Assembly: GCA_027625095.1 (NCBI GenBank)
Contig: JAQBXN010000083.1
Coordinates: 1-37,677 of the forward strand
DNA: 37,677 bases
From: Planctomycetota bacterium
GTDB taxonomy: Bacteria; Planctomycetota; PUPC01; JACPCR01
Direction: 5' to 3'
Position numbers and translations under genes: made by a program. Below the pieces are notes generated by a model. The model did no database searches, was not told the origin of the DNA, and saw only the letters and a program-made list of their open reading frames with translations. This document shows, piece after piece, positions 8,857-24,372 of this stretch (position 1 is its first letter; each line of letters begins with the position of its first letter).

Positions 8857-9702
8857 ATGGATCGTAGAACTTTTATGCGGCGGGCTGTCACGGGTACCAT
8901 CGCGGCCGCGGCCGGGACAACGTTTTACACCATCAAGATTGAACCTCATTGGGTAAAGGTCGTTCAAAGAGCACTCCCGATTCAGAACCTGCCGGAGGAA
9001 CTGGATGGCAAGCGCATCGTGCAGATCAGCGATTTGCATATCGGGCCGGTGGTGGATGACTTATACATGAAAGAGATGCTCGACAAGGTGGCAGGAATGG
9101 AGCCCGACCTGCTCGCCATTACGGGCGACTTTATAACATACACTAATGGGGCGAGTGTCAGGAAGGCGGTCAGCATCATTGAAAGCCTCGGCGACTCGCT
9201 GACGAGGTGCGTTGGCATCTTCGGGAATCACGACTATGGACCGGGCTGGTCTGATGAGGGTATCGGGAACAGTCTTGAATCTTCCCTGAATGGTCTGGGG
9301 GTTCGCATTCTCCGAAACGAAATCCTCGAATGGCAGGGGCTTCAGATCGCTGGCATTGACGATTACTGGGGGCCAAACTTTGGAGCCAAAGTCGTCCTGC
9401 CTCGCATTAATGCCGGCCGTGCCGGCCTGGTACTGTGCCACAATCCGGATGTAGTTGACCTGCCATTATGGGGCGACTACAAGGGATGGATACTCTCCGG
9501 CCACACCCACGGCGGCCAGTGCAAACCACCGTTCTTGCCGCCGCCGATTCTGCCGGTCCAGAACAGCCGATACTCACGTGGCGAATTCGCTCTGGAAGGT
9601 GGAAGACGCCTTTATATAAACACCGGGCTGGGCTACCTGGCCAAGGTTAGATTCAACGTACGGCCGGAGATCACAGAGTTTGTCTTGAAGCAGAAAGTTT
9701 GA
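8857..9702 (+). CDS. Exported calcineurin-like metallophosphoesterase
   Basis: 281 residues. The N-terminus MDRRTFMRRAVTGTIAAAAGT looks like a twin-arginine leader or a Tat-type membrane anchor. The metal-binding motifs of the family are in order: DLHIGP (D, H), GDF, GNHD and GHTHGGQ. This arrangement matches the YkuE/YaeI group, which acts on cell-envelope phosphodiesters or phospholipid derivatives such as UDP-diacylglucosamine in some members; the substrate here cannot be read from sequence. It precedes the mannose-1-phosphate guanylyltransferase by 21 bp, so the two are probably co-transcribed. No strong ribosome-binding site is visible before the ATG. Confidence 0.88.
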   Translation: MDRRTFMRRAVTGTIAAAAGTTFYTIKIEPHWVKVVQRALPIQNLPEELDGKRIVQISDLHIGPVVDDLYMKEMLDKVAGMEPDLLAITGDFITYTNGASVRKAVSIIESLGDSLTRCVGIFGNHDYGPGWSDEGIGNSLESSLNGLGVRILRNEILEWQGLQIAGIDDYWGPNFGAKVVLPRINAGRAGLVLCHNPDVVDLPLWGDYKGWILSGHTHGGQCKPPFLPPPILPVQNSRYSRGEFALEGGRRLYINTGLGYLAKVRFNVRPEITEFVLKQKV

Positions 9703-9723
9703 AGCTCTATCGCAATCAATAAA

Positions 9724-10797
9724 ATGCTATACGCCGTCATCATGGCCGGAGGATCCGGCACTCGATTCTGGCCCCGCAGTAGAAAGACGCGGCCGAAACA
9801 CCATATCGCGATTGCGGGCAAGAAGACCATGATTCAACAGTCGCTCGAACGCCTCGAAGGCGAGGTGCCACTGGAACGGATTCTGGTGGTCACTATCGCC
9901 GAACAGGTCGGGATGACCCGCGAACAGCTACCCGAGCTTCCGCCGGAAAACATCATTGCCGAACCGCAGGCCCGCAACACTGCGGCGGCAGTCGGTCTGG
10001 GTGCGATTCATGTCAAGGCTCGCAGCGGTGATACGGATGCCACCATTCTTGTGGTGACTGCGGATCATGTGATTCAGCCAAAATCGGAATTCTGGCGAAA
10101 CGTCAGGTCTGCCGAATCTTTAGCTGCGGACGGGAGGACACTCGTCATCTTCGGCATTCCTCCCACCTGGGGGAATCCTGGGTTCGGATACATCCTTCGT
10201 GGCGAACAGGCGGGGCCCGCCGGCAGTTACCGGGTGACACGTTTCGAGGAGAAACCGGCGCCGGAAGTCGCCGCACAATGGGCTGAGAGTGGTGACCATT
10301 ATTGGAACAGTGGCATGTTTGTCTGGAAGACTTCGACCATCCTGAGAGAACTCCAGCAGCATGAGCCAGAGATTCATGCGTCGCTTAAACGGATTGAAGA
10401 CAGTTTTGGAACTGACAATGCCGACGAGGTTCTGGTAAATGAGTACAGCAGCATCAAGAAGCTGCCCATTGACAAAGCGGTGATGGAACGGGCGGAACAA
10501 GTGAAGGTGGTGGAGGCGACATTCGGCTGGGACGACGTGGGGTCATGGAAGGCCGTCCCCAACCACCACCAGCAGGACCAGGCCGGCAACACCGCCATCG
10601 GCAACTTTGAAGGCATCGAGACCAGTAGTTGCATCATCGCTTCCGAGCCGGGCCACCTCATCGCCACTTACGGTGTAGCGGATCTGATCATCGTGCAGAC
10701 CAGTGATGCTACCCTCGTTTGCCGCAAGGACGATGCTGAAAACGTCAAGAAAATCGTAGAGCGACTCGAAAAACTTGGATTGGAGGACTACCTCTGA
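9724..10797 (+). CDS. manC: Mannose-1-phosphate guanylyltransferase (GDP)
   Basis: 357 residues, the length of the single-domain form, without the phosphomannose isomerase domain of bifunctional ManC/AlgA. The nucleotidyltransferase signature MAGGSGTRFWPRSR is at residues 8-21. Other family motifs are RNTAAAVG, TADHVI, FGYI, EKP, YWNSGMFVW, and FGWDDVGSW near the end of the catalytic domain. It makes GDP-mannose from mannose-1-phosphate and GTP for surface glycans or glycoproteins. The usual RPKQF after the signature is RPKHH here. Its TGA overlaps the apparent CTG start of ruvX by four bases, and its last codons contain the GGAGG that serves that gene. Confidence 0.93.
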   Translation: MLYAVIMAGGSGTRFWPRSRKTRPKHHIAIAGKKTMIQQSLERLEGEVPLERILVVTIAEQVGMTREQLPELPPENIIAEPQARNTAAAVGLGAIHVKARSGDTDATILVVTADHVIQPKSEFWRNVRSAESLAADGRTLVIFGIPPTWGNPGFGYILRGEQAGPAGSYRVTRFEEKPAPEVAAQWAESGDHYWNSGMFVWKTSTILRELQQHEPEIHASLKRIEDSFGTDNADEVLVNEYSSIKKLPIDKAVMERAEQVKVVEATFGWDDVGSWKAVPNHHQQDQAGNTAIGNFEGIETSSCIIASEPGHLIATYGVADLIIVQTSDATLVCRKDDAENVKKIVERLEKLGLEDYL

Positions 10798-11219
10798 GAA
10801 TCGGTCGTCTTCTTGCCATTGACTACGGCCGCCGCCGGGTCGGTTTTTCGGTCAGCGATGCGCTGGGAATCACCGCACAACCGCTGGAGACTCAGCGGCT
10901 TGCCTCGCGAGACGCGCTCATGGTGCACATCCGTGAGCTCATCAAGGAAAAAGAAGTGTACAAAATCATCCTCGGCCATCCGCTGAGTATGGACGGGACG
11001 AAAAGTGAGATGACGGAAGAAGTCGAAATTTTTGCCGGGGAACTGAGGGCTGCGACAAATCTACCGGTCGAACTGTGGGATGAGCGACTGACGTCCTGGG
11101 AAGCCGAGGAAATACTTGGCAAGGCGGGGCTGACGAGGAAGAAGCAACGGGAGAAAGGAATGGTAGACCGGATGGCCGCTCAGATACTCTTGAAAAGTTA
11201 CATGGATGCGCATCCATGA
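10794..11219 (+). CDS. ruvX: RuvX/YqgF-family Holliday-junction resolvase homologue, CTG start
   Basis: 141 residues beginning at CTG. The conserved first strand of the RNase H-like fold (RLLAIDYGRRRVGFSVSD) lies only four codons after 10794, so the start must be there, not at the internal ATG at 10920, which would delete the first catalytic Asp. No ATG, GTG or TTG is available in frame close by. GGAGG at 10782-10786 is 7 nt before the CTG. Later motifs are GHPLSMDG and DERLTSWEAE, and the conserved Asp near the C-terminus is in MVDRMAAQ. The family acts in 16S rRNA 5'-end maturation and resembles Holliday-junction resolvases. The 3' end overlaps the next start as ATGA. An ATC at 10800 is a less likely alternative start. 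Confidence 0.88.
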   Translation: MRIGRLLAIDYGRRRVGFSVSDALGITAQPLETQRLASRDALMVHIRELIKEKEVYKIILGHPLSMDGTKSEMTEEVEIFAGELRAATNLPVELWDERLTSWEAEEILGKAGLTRKKQREKGMVDRMAAQILLKSYMDAHP

Positions 11220-12025
11220 AGATGATCACGCGACTTTCTACGCAAAAGGGAAACAGAGACCTCACGATGGATCTGAGGCCATTTGTTTCCGGCGGCCTTC
11301 ACGGTGGCCTGGTGCAGCTTGAGGTGGGCGGTCAGCACTCCGGCGATTCGAATGATTGGGCCGAAGACGAAAAGGTATCGTTCCCAGGAACGACATTTCA
11401 GCAGCTTCGAGTTGATACGGTCGACGGAACACTTCTTTATCGAACAGTCATCTCCAGGCCCGGTTACTTTCTCTGCATTTTTGATTCAGTCACCGCGGGC
11501 AATCTCGATTACGCGTGGCCGGATTCCCCAGCAATCCTGAAGACCGAAAACTTTGGGTCGAACGCTGGAACACCTGCACCGCAGCTCTGCCTCTTTGGAC
11601 GCATGGAAGAAGCAAATTGGAAGGTCGATCTGGCCGGCAAAAGGTTTATTCGACTTGCAAGAATGCGGGAAGGATATCTGATCGGACTCGGCACTTGTGA
11701 AGGTGAAACCATCCTGCGGAATATCAGGCTCAAGGCCGAAGCTTTCTGGCTGAACGAACGTGCGTTTTCATTATTGAATGCGACGTCCCTGAGCTACAGC
11801 GGGCGTCTCATTCTGGAATCACCCAAACCCGTCTCACTTGAGATCGACGTCATAACCGGCACCGCAACACTGCAGGGCACTCCCGGTTCTCATGCAATTC
11901 TGCACGGTGGCAATTTGTCCCACGAAGTGGATCTCTTTGATGGCCAGACCGAATTGGAAATCACCGGCTTTTCTCGAAAGTCTGACTGGTGGAACGTAGT
12001 GATGGCAGCCGTGAAGAACCTTTGA
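11216..12025 (+). CDS. Protein of unknown function, translationally coupled to ruvX
   Basis: 269 residues; the ATG overlaps the ruvX stop (ATGA at 11216-11219). I recognise no family. The sequence is rich in beta-strand-type segments with several aromatic residues, has no signal peptide or membrane helix, and has no obvious catalytic motif. The C-terminal third (about 195-260) reads like alternating strands (PVSLEIDVITGTATLQG, then LSHEVDLFDGQTELEITGF). It is the last gene of the run manC-ruvX-unknown and is followed by a structured intergenic region facing the terminator of the ribosomal operon. Confidence 0.75.
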   Translation: MKMITRLSTQKGNRDLTMDLRPFVSGGLHGGLVQLEVGGQHSGDSNDWAEDEKVSFPGTTFQQLRVDTVDGTLLYRTVISRPGYFLCIFDSVTAGNLDYAWPDSPAILKTENFGSNAGTPAPQLCLFGRMEEANWKVDLAGKRFIRLARMREGYLIGLGTCEGETILRNIRLKAEAFWLNERAFSLLNATSLSYSGRLILESPKPVSLEIDVITGTATLQGTPGSHAILHGGNLSHEVDLFDGQTELEITGFSRKSDWWNVVMAAVKNL

Positions 12026-12097
12026 ACGGTTCAAAATTCAAGATTAAAGATTTCACTCTAACTTGGCAGTATTGACTCTAGGAGAGGGAGCCCAAGG

Positions 12098-12157
12098 GCT
12101 TGTCCCGCTGAGTTTCACGTATCCCAATGCCAGATCGTGAGACTCCATGGGACAAGC
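12098..12157. repeat. Long two-tiered inverted repeat
   Basis: GCTTGTCCC (12098-12106) pairs perfectly with GGGACAAGC (12149-12157). After a symmetric 3x3 internal loop, GAGTTTCACG (12110-12119) pairs with CGTGAGACTC (12136-12145) with one non-Watson-Crick position. The apical loop is 16 nt. Short CTCTAG words flank both sides (12076-12081 region and 12165-12170). No T-run follows on either strand, so it is not a standard terminator. It could be a REP/MITE-type element, a structured RNA or a transcript-end processing site. Confidence 0.7.
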
Positions 12158-12215
12158 GAATAGCCTCTAGCTGATGCCCGCTTCAGACATGCCTGGGTTA
12201 CTGCCCTCGGAAAGA

Positions 12216-12251
12216 AATAAAAAAGCCATTCTGGTCTTCCAGAATGGCTTT
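12216..12251 (-). terminator. Rho-independent terminator of the rpsL-rpsG end of the ribosomal operon
   Basis: A perfect 13-bp stem, AAAGCCATTCTGG with CCAGAATGGCTTT, and a four-base loop (12235-12238). On the minus strand a T-rich tail follows (A-run at 12216-12224 on plus). It lies 40 bp past the rpsG stop. Confidence 0.95.
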
Positions 12252-12290
12252 CAAAATCTTCCAATGCCTGCAGAGGCGCTTATGCCATTT

Positions 12291-12764
12291 CTACCAGGCA
12301 AAATGCGCGAAGGCTTTATTCGCTTCGGCCATGCGGTGGGTATTTTCGCGGACGGTTATTGCTGTACCTTGCCTGTTGTAGGCATCAATGAGTTCGTCGG
12401 CAAGTTTCTGGGACAGGGGCTTGCCCTTGCGCTTCCGGATTGCGATCAGTATCCAACGTATGGCCAGGGAGTACTGACGTTTTCGGCTGACCTCAACCGG
12501 GATCTGGTAGGTAGCGCCACCAACACGGCGAGAACGGACTTCGAGCATCGGCTTTACGTTTTCAATCGCTATATTGAAAACTTCTATTGGATCGGCGTCT
12601 TTGACACGTTTGCCGATAATGGCCAGCGCGTTGTACACCACTTTTTCGGCCACGGATTTCTTGCCGCCATGCATGATGTTGTTGATGAACTTGGACAAGA
12701 CGACATTGTCGAACCGGGGGTCGCCAATGAGGAATCTCTCCGTTGATTTGTACTTCTTAGCCAT
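12291..12764 (-). CDS. rpsG: 30S ribosomal protein S7
   Basis: 157 residues, the usual bacterial length (about 156). The conserved core is present: DPRFDNVVLSKFINNIMHGGKK, RSRRVGGATYQIPVEV and the C-terminal HRMAEANKAFAH. S7 nucleates assembly of the 30S head by binding the 3' domain of 16S rRNA and lines the E site. It lies 37 bp after rpsL and is the last gene of the block; a strong terminator follows directly, so the fusA that usually comes next in a str operon is not here. Confidence 0.98.
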   Translation of the reverse strand: MAKKYKSTERFLIGDPRFDNVVLSKFINNIMHGGKKSVAEKVVYNALAIIGKRVKDADPIEVFNIAIENVKPMLEVRSRRVGGATYQIPVEVSRKRQYSLAIRWILIAIRKRKGKPLSQKLADELIDAYNRQGTAITVRENTHRMAEANKAFAHFAW

Positions 12765-12801
12765 AGGTGGGGATGGTCAATGGATGATGGTAAATAACTG
12801 C

Positions 12802-13173
12802 TTATTTGGGGCGTTTGGTCCCGTACTTTGAGCGGCTCCGGCGTCGCCCGTCTACGCCCAGAGTATCGAGGGTCCCTCGGACCACATGGTAGCGCACACC
12901 AGGAAGGTCACGCACACGGCCGCCTCGAACGAGGACGATGGAGTGTTCCTGAAGGTTATGGCCTTCTCCTGGAATGTAGGCGGTGATCTCACGGCCGTTG
13001 GAGAGACGAACCCTGGCAACCTTACGGAGCGCAGAGTTCGGCTTCTTCGGGGTTCGGGTCATAACCTGAAGGCAGACCCCGCGTTTCTGCGGGCACTGTT
13101 CGAGGTCTGGCCTCTTGGTCTTCGTCTTGATCTTCTTACGGGCTTTACGAACGAGTTGATTGATAGTTGGCAT
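12802..13173 (-). CDS. rpsL: 30S ribosomal protein S12
   Basis: 123 residues from MPTINQLVRKAR. The frame runs 15 codons further upstream into the rpoC end, but S12 proteins start with MPTINQ. S12 sits at the decoding centre and controls tRNA selection accuracy. The decoding loop TPKKPNSALRKVA is intact with K43. The second loop reads GGRVRDLPGVRYH, giving Arg at position 88, where most bacteria have Lys. The gene starts 28 bp after the rpoC stop and is followed by rpsG. Confidence 0.98.
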   Translation of the reverse strand: MPTINQLVRKARKKIKTKTKRPDLEQCPQKRGVCLQVMTRTPKKPNSALRKVARVRLSNGREITAYIPGEGHNLQEHSIVLVRGGRVRDLPGVRYHVVRGTLDTLGVDGRRRSRSKYGTKRPK

Positions 13174-13201
13174 GTGTTTTTTCCAGACAAATAGAATGCG
13201 G

Positions 13202-17308
<4,107 letters not shown>

Positions 17309-17357
17309 GAAAGCTGTGCTCCTTTCAGAGGTTTAACGACACCGAAAAAAGGGAAAT

Positions 17358-21059
<3,702 letters not shown>

Positions 21060-21112
21060 AAATTATTCCTTATGTAAAGAAGCGAGTCATAGATTTGCGC
21101 TTAAATAGAAAT

Positions 21113-21138
21113 GAACCCGTCCGATCTGGACGGGCTTC
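21113..21138 (-). terminator. Attenuator-like hairpin between rplL and rpoB
   Basis: CCCGTCC (21116-21122) pairs with GGACGGG (21128-21134) around a 5-nt loop, with GAA/TTC extending the base past a one-base bulge. On the minus strand it is followed by TTCATTTCTATTT, T-rich but interrupted. This fits partial termination, as at the rplL-rpoB junction of E. coli, which lowers rpoBC relative to ribosomal proteins. Role inferred. Confidence 0.65.
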
Positions 21139-21191
21139 ATCTCTTCATAAATGACAGGGAACTCTGGATTCCGCTGAAAGGCCTTGAAGCC

Positions 21192-21623
21192 CTAGACACC
21201 CTTGACTTCGGCGGTAGCGCCAACATCTTGGAGGGCCTTTGCGGCCGCCTCAGCATCTTCCTTGCTGAGGCCCTCTTTGACTTCTTTCGGGGCGCTCTCG
21301 ACAAGGTCCTTGGCTTCCTTCAGGCCAAGACTGGTGAGCTCACGCACCTTCTTGATGACCTGAATTTTCTGGCCACCAATTTCCTTAAGGATGACGGTAA
21401 AGCTTGTGGGCTCTTCCGCTGCTTCGGCCGGCGCTCCAGCGCCCATCATCGGCATCCCCATCATCGGCATGCCCATCGGGGCTGCGGCAGCGGTGACGCC
21501 AAACCTTTCCTTAAAAGCTTCTGCCAACTCGGCAGCTTCAAACAGGCTCAAGTTGCCGATCTGATCGAGCAGCTTTTCGACCTTTTCAGACGGTGCAGTC
21601 GCGGTTGCAGTGCCTTCAGACAT
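21192..21623 (-). CDS. rplL: 50S ribosomal protein L7/L12
   Basis: 143 residues, longer than the usual 120-130. The N-terminal dimerisation/L10-binding helices cover about 10-45 (LLDQIGNLSLFEAAELAEAFKERFGV). A flexible hinge is next, and the C-terminal domain (about 72-143, FTVILKEIGGQKIQVIKKVRELTSLGLKEAKDLVE) recruits translational GTPases. The extra length is in the hinge, which carries a Met-rich duplication (GMPMM twice) before the usual Ala/Pro/Glu run. The gene lies 57 bp after rplJ. Confidence 0.97.
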   Translation of the reverse strand: MSEGTATATAPSEKVEKLLDQIGNLSLFEAAELAEAFKERFGVTAAAAPMGMPMMGMPMMGAGAPAEAAEEPTSFTVILKEIGGQKIQVIKKVRELTSLGLKEAKDLVESAPKEVKEGLSKEDAEAAAKALQDVGATAEVKGV

Positions 21624-21680
21624 CGTAATTAACCTCCACTAAAAATAAAAAATTCACCAAATTCAGTAACTCCGAGAGGC

Positions 21681-22256
21681 TTACTCGCCTCCCTTTTCTT
21701 TCAACTTTTCGTGATAGGCGCTGAAGAGGCCATGAAGCTCTCTCGCTACGCCATTGAAATTCAGGTTGGACAGAATCTCGTTTATTCCGCTGACAAACGT
21801 CTGCGCTGGGCTCAAAATGGCGGCCAGGATCTGCGACAGAAGCTGATCCCGGGTCGGCAATTTCGAAAGAGCGTCCACCTGTTTGCCATCAAGCGACTTG
21901 CCTTCGACAAACCCACCCCTCACCTTCAACTTCTCACTATTCTTTGCAACATCCAGGACAATCTTTGCTGCCTCAACAGGATCTTCGTTGCCGTAAATGA
22001 CAGCAATGGGACCCTTGAGAATTTCAGTGAGGTCAACACCAGAAGCATCCATCAGAACCCGTTTGGCGATCCGATTGCGAATGACCTGCATTTTGAGCGC
22101 CTGCTTGACCAATTTGCCACGAAGCTCATTAGATTCCAAGACAGTCAGGCCACTGTAGTCCACGAATATTCCATGACCGACCGGCCCAAACTCAGCCTTC
22201 AACTGAGAGCAAAGCAAGGTATTGAGACGGTTTGGTTGCGTTTCTCTTTCAGACAT
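21681..22256 (-). CDS. rplJ: 50S ribosomal protein L10
   Basis: 191 residues. The conserved N-terminal RNA-binding domain includes FVDYSGLTVLESNELRGKL and VIRNRIAKRVL, and the later segment has GPIAVIYG. The C-terminal helix (about 150-190) carries the L7/L12 dimers and ends in a charged tail. It forms the stalk base with L11 on 23S rRNA. It starts 10 bp after rplA and precedes rplL, the standard order. The short space before it leaves no room for an E. coli-type L10 leader, so autoregulation, if any, must use another site. Confidence 0.96.
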   Translation of the reverse strand: MSERETQPNRLNTLLCSQLKAEFGPVGHGIFVDYSGLTVLESNELRGKLVKQALKMQVIRNRIAKRVLMDASGVDLTEILKGPIAVIYGNEDPVEAAKIVLDVAKNSEKLKVRGGFVEGKSLDGKQVDALSKLPTRDQLLSQILAAILSPAQTFVSGINEILSNLNFNGVARELHGLFSAYHEKLKEKGGE

Positions 22257-22266
22257 CTTCCCTCTC

Positions 22267-22947
22267 CTAATTCAGATCAAGCTTCAGACCCGGGCCCATC
22301 GTGCTACTCAGGACAACCTTTTCTATGTATCGGCCTTTAACGGCCGCTGGGCGCAGGGCACGCACATAGTTATAAAAGGCAGTCACGTTGGCCTCCAGGT
22401 CTTCATTGGAAAATGAACCCTTACCAACCGCAATCTGCAGATTACCGGTGCTATCGTTGCGATACTCTATTTTTCCCGCCGCGAACTCGGATACGGCTTG
22501 GGACACATCGTTTGTCACAGTGCCGGATTTCGGAGACGGCATCATGTTCTTAGGCCCTAAAATGCGCCCCAAACGACCCACAAAACGCATCATTTCGGGC
22601 ACAGCGATGGCAACATCAAAATCCAAAAAACCATCTTCTACCTTCTTCACGAGTTCCTGCCCGCCGGCCTCGATGGCACCGGCAGCTTTGGCGGCCTCCG
22701 CCTTCTCACCTTCGGCGAAGACGATGACTCGCAGGGTCTTACCGATGCCCTTGGGCAGGGAATACGAGCCTCGTAACTGCTGATCAGACTGGCGTGGGTC
22801 GATATCCAACTTCAGAACAATTTCAATAGTTTCGTCAAACTTAGCGGTGGCGGTTGTCTTAAGAAGGCTTATGGCCTCCGAGACCGAGTACAATTTATTG
22901 CGGTCTACCCGTGCGAGTAGAGCGCGATATCTTTTGCTTCTCTTCAT
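22267..22947 (-). CDS. rplA: 50S ribosomal protein L1
   Basis: 226 residues, matching the family (about 229-235). Conserved segments are KFDETIEIVLKLDIDPRQSDQQLRG, GRLGRILGPKNMMPSPKSGTVT and a GKIEYRNDSTGNLQIAVGKGSF stretch over two runs. L1 forms the mobile L1 stalk at the ribosomal E site and in many bacteria represses its own L11-L1 message. Spacing to rplK is 3 bp, indicating coupled translation. Confidence 0.97.
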   Translation of the reverse strand: MKRSKRYRALLARVDRNKLYSVSEAISLLKTTATAKFDETIEIVLKLDIDPRQSDQQLRGSYSLPKGIGKTLRVIVFAEGEKAEAAKAAGAIEAGGQELVKKVEDGFLDFDVAIAVPEMMRFVGRLGRILGPKNMMPSPKSGTVTNDVSQAVSEFAAGKIEYRNDSTGNLQIAVGKGSFSNEDLEANVTAFYNYVRALRPAAVKGRYIEKVVLSSTMGPGLKLDLN

Positions 22948-22950
22948 TTC

Positions 22951-23379
22951 TTATCCTTCGATTTCTACGCCCATACTACGGGCAGTTCCTGCGATGATGT
23001 TCATAGCGGCCTCAACGTCTCTAGCATTCAAATCCGGCATCTTGAGCGTGGCGATTTCGCGTACGGCATCCCGGCTGAGCGAACCAACTTTTTCGGTATT
23101 TGGGGTGCCTGACCCTTGGGCGATGTTGGCTGCCTTCTTGATGAGCGCTGCTGCCGGGGGCGTCTTGACAACAAAGTCATACGAACGGTCTGAATAAACC
23201 GAAATTACCACAGGGAGGGTCGTGCCCATCTGGTCCCTTGTCCGCTCATTGAATTTTTGAACAAATTCACCAATCGGAAGACCATGCTGACCAAGCGCCG
23301 GCCCAACCGGCGGGGCTGGTGTCGCCTGACCGCCGGTGCACTGAAGTTTGATCGTCTTTACAAGCTGCTTCTTAGCCAC
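22951..23379 (-). CDS. rplK: 50S ribosomal protein L11
   Basis: 142 residues beginning at GTG (23377-23379), with a GGAG site upstream. The sequence shows the proline-rich N-terminal segment ATPAPPVGPALGQHGLPIGEF, which contacts the GTPase-associated centre, and the C-terminal rRNA-binding helix region AREVEAAMNIIAGTARSMG-like ending. L11 binds the thiostrepton loop of 23S rRNA and is methylated in many species. It sits 13 bp after nusG. Confidence 0.97.
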   Translation of the reverse strand: MAKKQLVKTIKLQCTGGQATPAPPVGPALGQHGLPIGEFVQKFNERTRDQMGTTLPVVISVYSDRSYDFVVKTPPAAALIKKAANIAQGSGTPNTEKVGSLSRDAVREIATLKMPDLNARDVEAAMNIIAGTARSMGVEIEG

Positions 23380-23392
23380 GGATATCTCCTGC

Positions 23393-23926
23393 CTAAAGGG
23401 TTTCTACCTGCCAGTATTCCAATTCTACAGGTGTGGCACGGCCAAAAATGGTCACAACCACCCTTACCAGACCCTTGTCTGGAATAACCTCATCAACCAC
23501 ACCATCGAAATTCTGAAACGGACCTTCTTTAATCTTGACGCCGTCGCCCACCTGGAAATTAATCTGAAGCTTCGGCTTCTCCTCAACCTTGTCTGCCTCG
23601 AGCATCAACTTTTCAACGTCATCATATCCCAGCGGGACCGGCTTCATCTGCGGACCGACAAAATCACCAAGCCCCGGCGTCTCACGCACTAGGAACCAGG
23701 ACTCATCCTCAAGGACCATCTCAATAAAGATGTAGCCAGGATAGCTCTTCCTCTCGGTAACCCTTTTCGACCCGCTTCGGATTTCTGAAACCTTCTCACT
23801 GATTACGAGAACTCGGCCGACCTTCTCCTCCAGCCCCGCTTCTTTTACGCGTCGGGCGAGATTGGTCTGAACCAATTCCTCTTTTCCGGGTTGGACCCTG
23901 ACCACATACCATTGCATTTCGGACAT
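23393..23926 (-). CDS. nusG: Transcription termination/antitermination factor NusG
   Basis: 177 residues from the ATG at 23926. A GTG seven codons upstream (23947) and an ATG three codons downstream (23917) are alternatives; GGAG lies about 11 nt before 23926. The NGN domain starts WYVVRVQPGKEE and includes KSYPGYIFIEM and the RETPGLGDFVG segment. The C-terminal KOW domain is VGDGVKIKEGPFQNFDGVV. NusG binds RNA polymerase beta' and couples it to Rho or to ribosomal S10. It follows secE within a few bases, in the universal secE-nusG-rplK order. Confidence 0.95.
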   Translation of the reverse strand: MSEMQWYVVRVQPGKEELVQTNLARRVKEAGLEEKVGRVLVISEKVSEIRSGSKRVTERKSYPGYIFIEMVLEDESWFLVRETPGLGDFVGPQMKPVPLGYDDVEKLMLEADKVEEKPKLQINFQVGDGVKIKEGPFQNFDGVVDEVIPDKGLVRVVVTIFGRATPVELEYWQVETL

Positions 23927-23949
23927 ATAAGTCGATGCTCCATCCACTC

Positions 23950-24342
23950 TTAGAAAATCCTCAGCTTCTCCAACAGAAAACCAACTGCGAGGTCATTCGC
24001 AAAGATGTACAAACTCAAGATGACGACACAGGCGATGACAACAGCAGTCGATGCCATGATCTCGGCCTTGGTCGGCCAGTTGACCTTGCGCATCTCCGTT
24101 TCGGTCTCAATCAGATAATCCACCGTCTTGGGATACCTGCCGATGTAATGAGCGCAGACAAGGAACACACCCACGCATGAGATCACGCCCAGCGTCATCC
24201 CAGTCCCTTCCGAAGCGCCAAAAAACTTGTGCAGAAAAATGTGCACCTCAACGCCGAGGAAGTAGCAGAATATGGTGGCAGTGGCAATGGCTAACAGCCT
24301 CGCAACCAAGCCCTGGTCTTTCTTATGAATGTTTATAAACAT
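23950..24342 (-). CDS. secE: Preprotein translocase subunit SecE, three-helix form
   Basis: 130 residues with three predicted membrane helices: about 13-38, 48-70 and 97-125. The amphipathic surface helix and conserved motif EMRKVNWPTKAEI precede the last helix, which is the core SecE helix clamping SecY. Most bacteria have a one-helix SecE of about 60 residues; the three-helix form resembles that of E. coli. It lies directly after tRNA-Trp and before nusG. Confidence 0.93.
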   Translation of the reverse strand: MFINIHKKDQGLVARLLAIATATIFCYFLGVEVHIFLHKFFGASEGTGMTLGVISCVGVFLVCAHYIGRYPKTVDYLIETETEMRKVNWPTKAEIMASTAVVIACVVILSLYIFANDLAVGFLLEKLRIF

Positions 24343-24372
24343 CTTCTATTAAAGCCACTGAACTCATTTTGA

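Noticed and set aside
10920..11219. RuvX starting at the internal ATG at 10920
   Set aside because: That start removes the conserved AIDYG strand and the first catalytic Asp, which are encoded in frame upstream.
12174..12746. 190-residue plus-strand frame opposite rpsG
   Set aside because: Antisense shadow of the conserved S7 gene and its terminator.
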